DNA of 64,000 bases from Agrobacterium vitis (GCF_013426735.1 NZ_AP023272.1:1160501-1224500), one strand, 5' to 3'; positions 53,476 to 62,683 are shown, counted from the stretch's first letter. Made by a program: numbers and translations. Notes: generated by a model not told the origin, from the letters alone.

Positions 53476-55452
53476 ATGATTTCTCCCGAAAAGCACAACC
53501 GGATGGCCAATGCGATCCGATTTTTGTCCATGGATGCGGTCGAAAAGGCCAATTCCGGCCATCCCGGCATGCCAATGGGCATGGCCGATGTCGCGACGGT
53601 GCTGTTTACCCGCTTTTTGAATTTCGATCCCAAGGCACCGAAATGGGCCAATCGCGACCGTTTTGTGCTGTCGGCGGGCCATGGCTCTATGCTGCTCTAT
53701 TCGGTCCTCTACCTGACCGGCTACGAAGACATTTCCATCGATGACATCAGGAATTTCCGCCAGCTCGGCTCGAAAACCGCAGGCCATCCGGAATATGGCC
53801 ATCTCTCGGGCATCGAGACGACAACCGGCCCGCTCGGCCAGGGCATTGCCAATGCCGTCGGCATGGCGATTGCTGAAAAGAAGCTGGCGTCCGAATTCGG
53901 CAGCGAGCTGATGCACCACCACACCTATGCCATCGTCGGCGATGGCTGCCTGATGGAAGGCATCAGCCAGGAAGCGATTTCGCTGGCCGGCCATCTGAAG
54001 CTCAACAAGCTGATCGTGCTCTGGGACGATAACGGCATTTCCATCGATGGCGCGATTTCGCTGGCCGACAGCACCGACCAGCATGGCCGGTTCCGCGCTT
54101 CGGGCTGGAACACCATGGCTGTTGACGGTCACGATCCGGAAGCGATTTCGGCTGCACTTTCCGCCGCCCAGCTGTCCGAAAAGCCGACGATGATCGCTTG
54201 TAAGACGGTGATCGGCTTTGGGTCTCCCAACAAGGCCGGCACCCATAAGGTGCATGGCTCACCGCTCGGTGCCGACGAAATTGCCGCTACCCGCAAGGCG
54301 CTGGGCTGGGCCGACGAGGCTTTCCACGTGCCCGCCGATGTGCTGGACGCTTGGCGCGAAGCCGGTGCGCGTGGTGCCGCGACACGTGCCGAATGGGAAA
54401 AGGGTCTGGGAGGCTCCGATCACAAGGCCGAGATTACCCGCCGCTTCGCTGGCAAGCTGCCGGAAGGTTTCGATGCTGCCATCGACTCCTATAAGAAGAA
54501 GCTGGCCGAGACCAAGCCAACCCTTGCCACCCGCAAATCCTCCGAGGATGCGCTGGAAGTGATCAATGGCGTGGTGATCGAGACGCTTGGTGGTTCCGCC
54601 GACCTCACCGGCTCCAACAATACCAAGACCAGCCAGACCGCGTCGATCACGCCGACCGATTTCTCGGGCCGTTACGTGCATTGGGGCATTCGTGAGCATG
54701 GCATGGCGGCGGCGATGAACGGCATCGCCCTGCATGGCGGTCTCATTCCGTATTCCGGTGGCTTCCTGATTTTCTCGGATTATTGCCGTCCGTCGATCCG
54801 TCTGGCCTCCTTGATGGGCATTCGCGTCATTCACGTCCTGACCCATGATTCCATCGGTCTTGGCGAAGATGGCCCGACCCATCAGCCGGTCGAGCAAATG
54901 GCAGCCCTGCGCGCCATCCCCAACCTGATGATGTTCCGCCCGGCTGATGCCACGGAAGTGGCGGAATGCTGGCAGATCGCCTTGACCCATACGGATCGTC
55001 CGTCCGGCATTGCGCTGACCCGTCAGAACCTGATCGCGGCCCGTACCGAATATTCGGCAGAAAACCTGTCGGCCAAGGGCGGTTATGAGCTGCTGGGTGC
55101 TGACGATGCCAAGGTGTCGATCTTTGCCACCGGTTCGGAAGTCGAACTGGCGATCCAGGCGCGTGAAGCACTGGCCGCCAAGGGCATTGCCGCCCGCGTC
55201 GTCTCCGTGCCGTGCTTCGAACTGTTCTTTGAGCAGCCAGAGGAATACCGCAACGCGGTGATCGGCACGGCTCCGGTCAAGATCGGCGTTGAAGCGGCAA
55301 TCCGTCAGGGCTGGGATGAGATCATCGGCTCGCACGGCACCTTTATCGGCATGAAGTCCTTCGGTGCTTCCGGCCCCTACAAGGAATTGTACAAGCATTT
55401 CGGCATCACCGTTGAAGCGATTGTCGAAGCGGCTGAAGCCAAGCTTTCCTGA
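53476..55452 (+). CDS. tkt: Transketolase
   Basis: A 658-residue thiamine-diphosphate enzyme of the pentose phosphate and Calvin-type sugar interconversions. Motifs: [65 protein letters not shown] (thiamine diphosphate binding), [31 protein letters not shown] and [18 protein letters not shown]. The start at 53476 follows AGGCGGA; the frame extends upstream to 53386. gap follows 198 bases later on the same strand. Confidence 0.97.
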   Translation: MISPEKHNRMANAIRFLSMDAVEKANSGHPGMPMGMADVATVLFTRFLNFDPKAPKWANRDRFVLSAGHGSMLLYSVLYLTGYEDISIDDIRNFRQLGSKTAGHPEYGHLSGIETTTGPLGQGIANAVGMAIAEKKLASEFGSELMHHHTYAIVGDGCLMEGISQEAISLAGHLKLNKLIVLWDDNGISIDGAISLADSTDQHGRFRASGWNTMAVDGHDPEAISAALSAAQLSEKPTMIACKTVIGFGSPNKAGTHKVHGSPLGADEIAATRKALGWADEAFHVPADVLDAWREAGARGAATRAEWEKGLGGSDHKAEITRRFAGKLPEGFDAAIDSYKKKLAETKPTLATRKSSEDALEVINGVVIETLGGSADLTGSNNTKTSQTASITPTDFSGRYVHWGIREHGMAAAMNGIALHGGLIPYSGGFLIFSDYCRPSIRLASLMGIRVIHVLTHDSIGLGEDGPTHQPVEQMAALRAIPNLMMFRPADATEVAECWQIALTHTDRPSGIALTRQNLIAARTEYSAENLSAKGGYELLGADDAKVSIFATGSEVELAIQAREALAAKGIAARVVSVPCFELFFEQPEEYRNAVIGTAPVKIGVEAAIRQGWDEIIGSHGTFIGMKSFGASGPYKELYKHFGITVEAIVEAAEAKLS

Positions 55453-55463
55453 AGAGGGTTCAA

Positions 55464-55490
55464 GAGCGGGTCTGGCGGGCCCGCTTCTCT
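55464..55490 (+). terminator. Hairpin after tkt
   Basis: Stem AGCGGG/CCCGCT with a 9-base loop followed by TCTCTT, 12 bases past the tkt stop. It may be a weak terminator separating tkt from gap. Confidence 0.5.
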
Positions 55491-55650
55491 TCGGGCTTGA
55501 CTGAACGCCTTTACCACATAAGTGCCTTTACCCAATGCCTGGGGCTGCCCAAGGCGAGAACCGCTTGGCCATCGTCGCGCCGTTCCAGATCATCACCGCT
55601 CCGGGGGCCACCCAGCAGCCCGGAGCCATCCGAGAAGCGGGAGTTATGCA

Positions 55651-56658
55651 ATGACTGTGAAAGTTGCCATTAACGGCTTTGGCCGTATCGGCCGCAATGT
55701 GCTGCGCGGTATCATCGAATCCGGTCGGACCGACATTGAGGTCGTGGCCATCAACGATCTTGGCCCGGTCGAAACCAATGCGCATCTGCTGCGCTATGAT
55801 AGCGTCCATGGCCGTTTCCCCTCGACCGTCAAGGTTGAAGGCGACAGCATCATCATCGATGGTCGCGCGCCGATCAAGGTGACCGCGGTTCGCGATCCCA
55901 AGGACCTGCCCTGGAGCAATGTCGATATCGCGCTGGAATGCACCGGCATTTTCACCGCCAAGGAAAAGGCATCGCTGCACCTGGCCAATGGCTCGAAGCG
56001 CGTGCTGGTCTCGGCGCCTGCTGATGGTGCCGACAAGACCATCGTTTTCGGCGTCAACCACAACACGCTGACCAAGGACGACTTGGTCGTTTCCAACGCC
56101 TCCTGCACCACCAATTGCCTGGCACCGGTTGCCTACGTGCTGCAAAAGCTCGTCGGTATCGAAAGCGGCTACATGACCACCATCCATTCCTACACCGGCG
56201 ACCAGCCGACGCTGGATACGATGCACAAGGACCTGCACCGCGCCCGCGCTGCTGCGCTGTCGATGATCCCGACCTCGACCGGTGCCGCCAAGGCCGTCGG
56301 CCTGGTTCTGCCGGAACTGAAGGGCAAGCTGGACGGTTCGGCCATCCGCGTTCCGACCCCGAACGTCTCGGTTGTTGACCTGAAGTTCATCCCCGGTCGC
56401 ACGGTCACCAAGGAAGAAATCAACGCTGCCATCAAGGCTGCGGCGGAAGGCGAGTTGAAGGGCATTCTCGGCTATACCGAAGAGCCCTTGGTTTCCATCG
56501 ACTTCAACCACGACAGCCATTCCTCGACCTTCTCCGGCGACCAGACCAAGGTTATGGACGGCGGCAAGCTGGTGCGCATCCTGTCCTGGTACGACAACGA
56601 ATGGGGCTTCTCCAACCGCATGGCCGACACCGCCGTCGCCATGGGCAAGCTGATCTAA
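55651..56658 (+). CDS. gap: Glyceraldehyde-3-phosphate dehydrogenase, type I
   Basis: A 335-residue NAD-dependent enzyme converting glyceraldehyde-3-phosphate to 1,3-bisphosphoglycerate. It begins [20 protein letters not shown]. The active-site [17 protein letters not shown] contains the catalytic cysteine; [11 protein letters not shown] is near the C-terminus. The ATG at 55651 is the family start; the open frame before it reaches 55522. It follows tkt, as in other alphaproteobacteria, and has a terminator at 56689. Confidence 0.97.
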   Translation: MTVKVAINGFGRIGRNVLRGIIESGRTDIEVVAINDLGPVETNAHLLRYDSVHGRFPSTVKVEGDSIIIDGRAPIKVTAVRDPKDLPWSNVDIALECTGIFTAKEKASLHLANGSKRVLVSAPADGADKTIVFGVNHNTLTKDDLVVSNASCTTNCLAPVAYVLQKLVGIESGYMTTIHSYTGDQPTLDTMHKDLHRARAAALSMIPTSTGAAKAVGLVLPELKGKLDGSAIRVPTPNVSVVDLKFIPGRTVTKEEINAAIKAAAEGELKGILGYTEEPLVSIDFNHDSHSSTFSGDQTKVMDGGKLVRILSWYDNEWGFSNRMADTAVAMGKLI

Positions 56659-56688
56659 GCAGCTTCGCTGCCTGGATGATATGATAGA

Positions 56689-56717
56689 AGCGGATCGGGA
56701 AACTGGTCCGCTTTTTT
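56689..56717 (+). terminator. Terminator of gap
   Basis: Stem AAGCGGA/TCCGCTT with an 11-base loop, running into TTTTTTG, about 30 bases past the gap stop. Confidence 0.88.
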
Positions 56718-56814
56718 GTTCGTTTGGGCTAAAATGGGGCGGCCAGCATCGGCAGACTCTAAACGCCTTGGTTATAGAGCCCGTGCGGTTGATTCCGACG
56801 AGAACGCGGGTTTC

Positions 56815-57013
56815 GGCTCCGCCGCCCCCTCATCCGCCTGCCGGCACCTTCTCCCCCCACTTTACATAGGTAATGGGGGAGAAGAGGGAAAGAGCCGCAG
56901 CGTGGGCTTCTCTCCTCGCCCCAGCGGGGGTCCGAAGGACGGGCAGAGACCCGTGGCTCTGCCCCGGTCAGTCCGCCGAGCGTAGCGGAGGCGGGGTGAG
57001 GGGGAGCCAAGCA
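56815..57013. repeat. Intergenic repeat, C-rich palindromic element
   Basis: Contains a perfect 10-bp hairpin CTTCTCCCCC (56848-56857) with GGGGGAGAAG (56875-56884). It is followed by GC-rich segments that pair loosely (CCCCAGCGGGGG, and GTCCGCCGAGCGTAGCGGAG). The pattern CATCCGCCTGCCGGCACC is common in rhizobial intergenic repeats from memory. It marks the left side of the accessory stretch. Confidence 0.65.
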
Positions 57014-57116
57014 CGCAGAGCTAAAATGGTTTTGACTGTGACTCGGTTTGGACCTGAAATACGAGCCCAAAAAATCCGCTTTCCCTCTCCACTCGTTATA
57101 CGCTAAACCAGTTGCG

Positions 57117-57350
57117 GGACCAGTTGTAACGCGCTGGTCCTGGAGTGTCGAAACTCCTCCAACAACGGCCCGTGTCGGTCGTTAAATGACACCCCTCAGC
57201 CATAGGTTTGTGGCTGAGGCGGTGGACTATGTCTATACGGTCCACTCTCCATCCTTCTATGGTCGGGGAGGTCTTGGTGCATGTCCAGAGCTTCGGCTTA
57301 AAGACCAAGGCAGTCGTTTGTTGGCGGCTTTCGAACTCCCCGATCGCCAG
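57117..57350 (+). other. Highly structured noncoding stretch, possible structured 5' leader or RNA
   Basis: About 230 bases packed with consecutive hairpins: GGACCAG/CTGGTCC (57117-57140), GGAGT/ACTCC (57142-57157), AACGGCC/GGTCGTT with one G-U pair (57164-57183), CCTCAGCCA/TGGCTGAGG (57194-57219), GTGGAC/GTCCAC (57222-57245), CCAT/ATGG (57249-57262), and GGTCTT/AAGACC (57270-57306). Open frames over it have unnatural composition. It ends about 55 bases before the gene at 57404. I do not recognise a known RNA class. Confidence 0.55.
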
Positions 57351-57403
57351 AGGGCAAAATCCTCCGGTGATCGCTTGTCTCACAAGTGCGGGAGGAATGG
57401 ACG

Positions 57404-57835
57404 ATGGCCGATTATAATGTCTGGGCCGATGCTTTCGATACATGGCAATCCATGGCCGATTGGGTGAAGGCGATAGCCATCATCATGCCACCGGTTTTCG
57501 CAATGGGCGTGCTGGCCCTACTGCTACGCTACCGACTGGCGCTGCGGCGAGACCTGCCACGAACGGTGGCCTTCGATCTGCTGGAACCGCAGCCGGATGA
57601 CCCGCCCGCCAGCATCGACAACACCATCCTCGAAGCCACCACCGACCTTCAACACCGCCTGGAAGAAGCCCGCCGCAGACTGATGCCCCCGGACGAACCG
57701 GCGCGCAGCAGCCAGGAAACCCGCCAAAAAATCGAGCAAATCATCCTGGAAGAATACCACCGCAAATCCGACCCGGCTGATGCGCTGGCTCGGGTGCGGC
57801 AGTTTTTGAGGGAGGAGGGGGGTGGGCAGCGGTAG
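57404..57835 (+). CDS. Small membrane protein with coiled-coil tail, unknown
   Basis: A 143-residue protein. The N-terminus MADYNVWADAFDTWQSMADW is followed by a TM helix (AIAIIMPPVFAMGVLALLL). The remaining chain is charged and helical (TDLQHRLEEARRRLMPPDEP, SQETRQKIEQIILEEYHRKS, ARVRQFLREE). I do not recognise the family; the form resembles proteins that anchor a cytoplasmic helix at the membrane. GGAGGA lies seven bases before the ATG; the frame extends to a GTG at 57386. Confidence 0.7.
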   Translation: MADYNVWADAFDTWQSMADWVKAIAIIMPPVFAMGVLALLLRYRLALRRDLPRTVAFDLLEPQPDDPPASIDNTILEATTDLQHRLEEARRRLMPPDEPARSSQETRQKIEQIILEEYHRKSDPADALARVRQFLREEGGGQR

Positions 57836-58303
57836 GTGGTGGATCGAGGTTATCGAGGTGGGTCTACAGCATTGTTCATTTTACCAAACGCTGTTGTACG
57901 ATGCAAAGGTTTTCGACGTCACCGTCCTCATCCCGCTTCGCCGCCGACGGGAAGACGAGTAAATATCGGTTGTTTCCGAACTTGGGAAGCAAATATTCCA
58001 CCAGTGGCGACTTTGGGGCCGTGTCCCGACTGTCCGCTATTGGGCAGGATCTAGACAACTGCGAACATACCGCTTCTGGAATATAAGCTCGAACGTGGCC
58101 CACTACAGGCCTCGGGTGCCATAGGGATACTGCCTCATCTTCGACAATCCGAGCGATGATTGATCCCTATCATCGGCGGTCCTCCGCACGCTATGAGCGG
58201 CGGATAAAGAAGGAGCGCGGGCAAACCTTCTTGTGGGGCCCGAGCGAGGCAAATCCAACCTGTGTGCCCCTGTTTTGAGTAGCCGCAGTACTAGGCCCGC
58301 TCG
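57836..58303. other. Intergenic region with a possible gene remnant
   Basis: About 470 bases. On the minus strand a frame from 58166 down to 57876 reads protein-like (EDEAVSLWHPRPVVGHV, SPLVEYLLPKFGNNRYLLVF) but has no start codon apart from an internal GTG at 58103 and no Shine-Dalgarno sequence. It may be a decayed gene in the same direction as the HIRAN/HipA genes, or chance. Confidence 0.35.
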
Positions 58304-59092
58304 TTAGCTTACTGCTCGTTGAAATGGCTTTGTAGTACTCACAGTCTTCAGCGCATCTTCAACCGAAAGATTGCTGATAAGCTGATGCTCGTCGGTACTG
58401 CAGGGTACAAAGTGCTCAGGCCAAGTCGACACCGCTTCGCACAGAAGCTTGAACTGAGAGGGCGCATCCTGGTTCACCTGAACTACCTTTAGGCGCGTAG
58501 CCGTCTCGGCACTTTCGCAGAGATATCGGACGTCTGGAGCAACAAATCGAGGGCAATAGCCAATGATGACAACAGGATCTCGCGTTCTGAGACAGACAGC
58601 ATCGCCATCGTACGGATTTTGAATGTCCATCATCGGAAACACGACTTCGCCAGGTTCTAGCGCTGCTACGCGATCCGCAGCGTCCGGCGTTAGATGACTA
58701 ATTCCATGAACAAAAAAAACGGATCTATATCGACCGTCACGACTTTTCTCAGGAACCGGCGACACCTGCAGTGCATCAGTCGCACGCACGCCGCCAATTC
58801 GCGCCATCAACCCCAATGGGTCGCTTTCCCTGTCTAGGCCAGACCAACGCGCGTACCTCGCGTATTCTGGCCTTTTTTCGTTCATGACCCGGTTGGCAAA
58901 GATAGGGAACAGTTCGTCAGAGATGTACAACGACGAGAGATCGTTCATCCTGCCGAACGGAAGAAAGTTCTTTGAAACTTGAGCGCCGCGCGTGTAGCCA
59001 AAAACAAAGTATCCGCTCTGGTTAACCAGCCTTGCAACAGGGAGCCATCTTCGGGTGTCCGGATCTTGCCAATTCAGGAAGAATGATCTCAT
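58304..59092 (-). CDS. HipA N-terminal-like subdomain fused to a HIRAN domain
   Basis: A 262-residue protein. Residues about 15-115 (FGYTRGAQVSKNFLPFGRM, LFPIFANRVMNEKRPEYARY, DPLGLMARIGGVRATDAL) follow the pattern of the HipA N-terminal subdomain (Couple_hipA/HipS-like). Residues about 145-205 hold the HIRAN signature: EPGEVVFPMMDIQNPYDGDA, then IIGYCPRFVAPDV. HIRAN binds DNA 3' ends in HLTF-type proteins. Its ATG overlaps the stop of the upstream kinase gene by one base (TAATG), so translation is coupled. Possible role: antitoxin or regulator of the kinase. Codon use is less GC-biased than in flanking genes. Confidence 0.78.
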   Translation of the reverse strand: MRSFFLNWQDPDTRRWLPVARLVNQSGYFVFGYTRGAQVSKNFLPFGRMNDLSSLYISDELFPIFANRVMNEKRPEYARYARWSGLDRESDPLGLMARIGGVRATDALQVSPVPEKSRDGRYRSVFFVHGISHLTPDAADRVAALEPGEVVFPMMDIQNPYDGDAVCLRTRDPVVIIGYCPRFVAPDVRYLCESAETATRLKVVQVNQDAPSQFKLLCEAVSTWPEHFVPCSTDEHQLISNLSVEDALKTVSTTKPFQRAVS

Positions 59093-59964
59093 TATGATTT
59101 CCCCAAGAGCTTTTGCTTGTTGATTTCGAGCATATTCAAGGCGAAAGACGCTGCCTCTGTGCTAATGAGTTCTGCCGGTATCCGATCAAAAATATTAGAT
59201 AGGTCACTCGGATCCACTTTCGAGAGGCGCGACAACCAGAACTGCTCGTGCCTTTTCCCTGCTGAATCCGCAAGACGGAAAGCATCAATGGTTGACAATG
59301 GTCGTTTATCCGTCTGGTCGATGTAGAGCCCCGACCGTGTTTTTTCGGCGTATGCGCGCACATCGAAGCGCTTGTCTTTCGTAACCATACGCTCTGCTCT
59401 CACTGCGTCACTCAGTTCCCTACCCAAGCTCGATGCGTGATCGAAAGTTGGTGCCAATGTGATAGTGCGCTTCTGCGGATCGAGCACAAGCCCCCAGTTT
59501 TCGTTGTGCCTATCTCCGTTACCGATCCATGCATCGAGCATGAGATATCCCACAAAACATCGCAGTGCCTCGTCCGGATCATCGGTAAACTTCTGTAAAA
59601 CAGCTGTCACCCGCCTAACGGTGTGACCCCGGTACTTGTAGAAGCTAGTCCCATCAAGTGTTTTCTCGACGGAATCGATCAGTTCGTTTCCCAGGATCAG
59701 GCGGCTACCATCAGGGTTCATTTTAGGTGACAGAACGCCCAATTTGCCCTGATATGTTGCGAACTCGTAATGAGCGTGAGGCAGGCCCAAAAGGGCACAG
59801 ATCTCACAGGCAACCTTTTCAGCCCAATTCTCACCGGTCCCTTCACGACCAAATTTCAGAAGGTGGAGCCTGCCGTCGAAATTCAGCCAGAACTTCTCTT
59901 TGGTGCCGAGGTATTCAATGATATCGATTTCATTTTGCACGTCAAATACTGGAAACAGAGTCAT
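59092..59964 (-). CDS. HipA-like serine/threonine kinase core (split HipA, HipT-like)
   Basis: A 290-residue protein lacking the HipA N-terminal subdomain. Expected kinase residues are seen: K37 in HLLKFGREGTGENWAEK (ATP loop), catalytic D151 and N156 in WIGNGDRHNENWGLV, and metal-binding D175 in APTFDHASSLG. These match the HipA/CtkA fold. HipA kinases phosphorylate glutamyl- or tryptophanyl-tRNA synthetase and arrest growth. The start at 59964 follows AGGA; an upstream in-frame start at 59988 is less likely. It is the first gene of a pair; no HTH gene (HipB) is seen nearby. Confidence 0.82.
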   Translation of the reverse strand: MTLFPVFDVQNEIDIIEYLGTKEKFWLNFDGRLHLLKFGREGTGENWAEKVACEICALLGLPHAHYEFATYQGKLGVLSPKMNPDGSRLILGNELIDSVEKTLDGTSFYKYRGHTVRRVTAVLQKFTDDPDEALRCFVGYLMLDAWIGNGDRHNENWGLVLDPQKRTITLAPTFDHASSLGRELSDAVRAERMVTKDKRFDVRAYAEKTRSGLYIDQTDKRPLSTIDAFRLADSAGKRHEQFWLSRLSKVDPSDLSNIFDRIPAELISTEAASFALNMLEINKQKLLGKS

Positions 59965-60349
59965 TCGCAGTCCTACCGCTCCGTACAAGCATTCCGACAG
60001 GTCTCATACCTCAAATCGTTGAATTTGACATCGAAAAGAATTTAACTCTTAACTTGAAGCGCATGATTGATAGTGACCTTCGACCCAGCGAGAGTTGTGC
60101 GTTCGCAAGCGGCGGCTCTGGTCAGCACTCTCACTTCCAGGGGCACGACAACTGTCCATGACAAGTGTTCACTGCCCGTGGGCCTCTAACGACTAGGAAG
60201 GGCTGAATTTCGGTCCTAGAACTGACCAAAGCAGAAGGGCTGCTGTCGGTATTCGCCAACTCGGCGCGAACGTCCGAAATGAAGGCGCAAAGCGGCCACT
60301 CCGCAGTGCCATCCCACCTGCACAATACAAACCGCAAAGATTTTTATGC
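59965..60349. promoter_or_regulatory. Upstream region of the HipA/HIRAN pair
   Basis: No credible gene. The promoter of the pair should lie in 59965-60060, which is AT-richer than its surroundings. I saw no clear inverted repeat that would mark an autoregulatory operator. Confidence 0.4.
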
Positions 60350-60600
60350 GTGGCATACCCCCCTCTGCCTTGCCAGGCATCTCCCCCTCAAGGAGGGAGA
60401 TCGGCAAGGGGGTTGGCTTGTCACGTCACATTTACGCTTCGAAGGTATCGGAAATCGCAACTTATCCGTTGAAGCGAGCGGTTACGTCTGTCCGATCTCC
60501 CTCCTTGAAGGGGAGATGTCCGGCCTTGAAGGGGAGATGTCCGGCCTTGAAGGGGAGATGTCCGGCAGGACAGAGGGGGATATGCGGCACACGAAAACGC
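60350..60600. repeat. Dispersed C-rich intergenic repeat, second copy
   Basis: CCCCCTCTGCCTTGCCAGG, CATCTCCCCCTCA and a hairpin ATCTCCC/GGGAGAT mirror the element at about 32120-32165. It carries the tandem repeat at 60503-60565 and ends with CAGAGGGGGATATGCGGCA, an inverted version of its left end. It marks the right side of the accessory stretch. Confidence 0.7.
60503..60565. repeat. Three exact tandem copies of a 21-base unit
   Basis: Copies at 60503-60523, 60524-60544 and 60545-60565 are identical; each contains CCTTGAAGGGGAGATGTCC plus GG. The unit is part of the surrounding C-rich repeat element, so the element has expanded internally. Confidence 0.92.
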
Positions 60601-60871
60601 TTATGTCCTGTACCACCACCCCGCCCGCCATTTTCCCCGGTATCGCCATAATTCGTTTTGTAATTTCGCCCCAGTCTGATCAATAGTATTACCGAGGAAA
60701 TTCAAGGCGATTCTGCCGCCATTGCCTCCCGCTCCGTCTGTCTCGACCGTCTGGCCTTTGGCATCAGAGGTCTGTGGTTCGGTGCCATGGTGCGCAGGCC
60801 GTTGCCGGTGGAGCGATGTCTTGGGGCGGGGTATCGTGCCAGACGGGGCGAAGGCCAGAAAGGGCGAAAGG
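60601..60871. other. Upstream region of the antiporter gene
   Basis: An open frame from 60722 runs into the antiporter but the first 50 codons are not family-like. The promoter probably lies here. No further signal seen. Confidence 0.4.
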
Positions 60872-62683
60872 TTGGAACATTTCTACATCGTCACGCTGGT
60901 TCTGACGGCGCTGATCCTGTTTGCGGCTTTTTCCAGCCTGATCGCCTTTCGCTTTGGCGCGCCGCTGCTGCTGTTGTTTCTGGTAATCGGGTTGATGGCC
61001 GGGGTCGATGGTCTCGGCATTCATTTCGACAATCATTCCGTTGCCTATACCATCGGCTCGCTGGCGCTGGCCGTTATCCTGTTTGATTCCGGCTATACGA
61101 CCTCGTTGCAATCCTTCAAACAGGCGGCAGCGCCGTCGATCATGCTGGCGACGGTCGGGGTTTTGTTGACGGCTGGCCTGTTCGGTCTGCTCGCCGCCTG
61201 GATGTTAAAACTGTCGCTGCTGGAAGGCATGCTGCTTGGCTCCATCGTCGCCTCCACCGATGCGGCGGCGGTGTTTTTCCTGCTGCGCATTGGCGGCATC
61301 AATATTCGCGACAAGGTGCGCTCCTCGCTGGAAGTGGAATCCGGCACCAATGATCCGATGGCGATCTTTCTCACCCTGGCGCTGGTGCAGATGGTGTCCA
61401 CCGGCAAGGATCATACCGGCCTCGACTGGAGCCTGCTGCGGATGTTCGTTGAGCAGATGGGCATGGGTCTGGCGCTCGGCCTGATCGGCGGGGCGATGAT
61501 GACGATGATCGTCAAGAAAATCCCGATTGATCGCGGCCTGTTGCCGATCATCGTGCTGGCCATGTCGATGGTGATCTTTTCCTATACCGGCGCCATCGGC
61601 GGCAGCGGCTTTCTGGCCGTTTATGTCGCGGGCATCTATGCCGGAAACCGCAAGATCCCCGGCAGCGCTTCCATTGCCCGCTTCCAGGAGGGCATGACCT
61701 GGCTGGCGCAGATCATCATGTTTCTGGTGTTGGGTCTTCTGGCCACGCCGTCGCATTTCATCAAGATCCTGTTTCCAGCCGTGGTTCTGGGCCTGTTTCT
61801 GGTGTTCATCGCCCGGCCCGCAGCGGTCTGGCTGTGTCTCATTCCCTTCGATTATACCCATCAGGAAAAGCGGTTCATCTCCTGGGTCGGCTTGCGCGGC
61901 GCGGTGTCCATCCTGCTCGGCATTCTGCCGATCCTCGGTGATCTCAAGGGTGGGGAAGTCTATTTCAACACCGCCTTCATCGTGGTGATGATTTCGTTGC
62001 TGCTTCAGGGCTGGACCATCAAGCCGATGGCCAAACGGCTCGGCCTGATCATTCCGCCGCGCATCGGCGCCATCGACAAGGTGGAGCTGGATCTGCCGGG
62101 TGCCGCCCATCACGAACTGCTGTCCTACCGCGTCGTGGCGGGCAGTCCAGTGCTCAGCGGCGCGCGCATTCCGCGCTGGGCCATGCCATCGCTGGTGATC
62201 CGCGATGGCAAATCCATGCGGTTTCAATATGCAGGCCGCCTCAGGGAAAACGACCAGGTTTATCTGTTTATCGCGCCGGGTTACTCGCGGCTGCTCGACC
62301 GGTTGTTTGCCAGCAAGGCGCCTGTCGATGAGGACGATAGCGAGTTTTTCGGCACCTTCACCATTTCACCGTCGCGTCCCGCCGCCGAACTGGATGCCGC
62401 CTACGGGCCGGGTCTGCTGAATGAAGCGGATCGGCAAAAAACCGTGGGCGAACTGATGGAAGCGCGCCTCGGCGGCAAGGCCGAATATGCCGACCGGGTC
62501 CGCCTTGGCCACCTGATTTTGATCGTCCGCGATCTCGGCGAGACCGGCCATATTTCCTCCGTCGGCGTCTCCATGGAAGCGGTCGCGCCAACCGATAACG
62601 CGCCCGCCTTCCTTAGCCTGACCGGCATGGCCCATTGGCTGGCGGGTCTGCGCCACAAGGTGCGCGCGTCCGTGGTGAAATGA
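60872..62683 (+). CDS. CPA1-type K+/H+ antiporter (NhaP2/CvrA-like)
   Basis: About 603 residues. Around twelve TM helices occupy the first 390 residues. The transport-site region includes GSIVASTDAAAVFFLLR and LEVESGTNDPMAIFLTLAL, with the conserved ESGxND of CPA1 exchangers; RGAVSILLGILPIL is near the end of the membrane part. The C-terminal cytoplasmic region has a TrkA-C-type domain (HELLSYRVVAGSPVLSGARI, RENDQVYLFIAPGYSRLLD) as in NhaP2. It exchanges K+ (or Na+) for protons. I start at the TTG at 60872 (LEHFYIVTLVL) with AGGGCGAAAGG before it. Confidence 0.9.
   Translation: MEHFYIVTLVLTALILFAAFSSLIAFRFGAPLLLLFLVIGLMAGVDGLGIHFDNHSVAYTIGSLALAVILFDSGYTTSLQSFKQAAAPSIMLATVGVLLTAGLFGLLAAWMLKLSLLEGMLLGSIVASTDAAAVFFLLRIGGINIRDKVRSSLEVESGTNDPMAIFLTLALVQMVSTGKDHTGLDWSLLRMFVEQMGMGLALGLIGGAMMTMIVKKIPIDRGLLPIIVLAMSMVIFSYTGAIGGSGFLAVYVAGIYAGNRKIPGSASIARFQEGMTWLAQIIMFLVLGLLATPSHFIKILFPAVVLGLFLVFIARPAAVWLCLIPFDYTHQEKRFISWVGLRGAVSILLGILPILGDLKGGEVYFNTAFIVVMISLLLQGWTIKPMAKRLGLIIPPRIGAIDKVELDLPGAAHHELLSYRVVAGSPVLSGARIPRWAMPSLVIRDGKSMRFQYAGRLRENDQVYLFIAPGYSRLLDRLFASKAPVDEDDSEFFGTFTISPSRPAAELDAAYGPGLLNEADRQKTVGELMEARLGGKAEYADRVRLGHLILIVRDLGETGHISSVGVSMEAVAPTDNAPAFLSLTGMAHWLAGLRHKVRASVVK

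Noticed and set aside
58304..60060. Classical HipBA toxin-antitoxin locus
   Set aside because: No HTH protein of the HipB type is encoded beside the kinase, and the HipA N-terminal subdomain is on a separate gene.
60131..60407. Small minus-strand frames upstream of the HipA-like gene
   Set aside because: Two frames overlap each other and a third frame on the other strand; none has a ribosome site or recognisable domain, so no antitoxin is called there.
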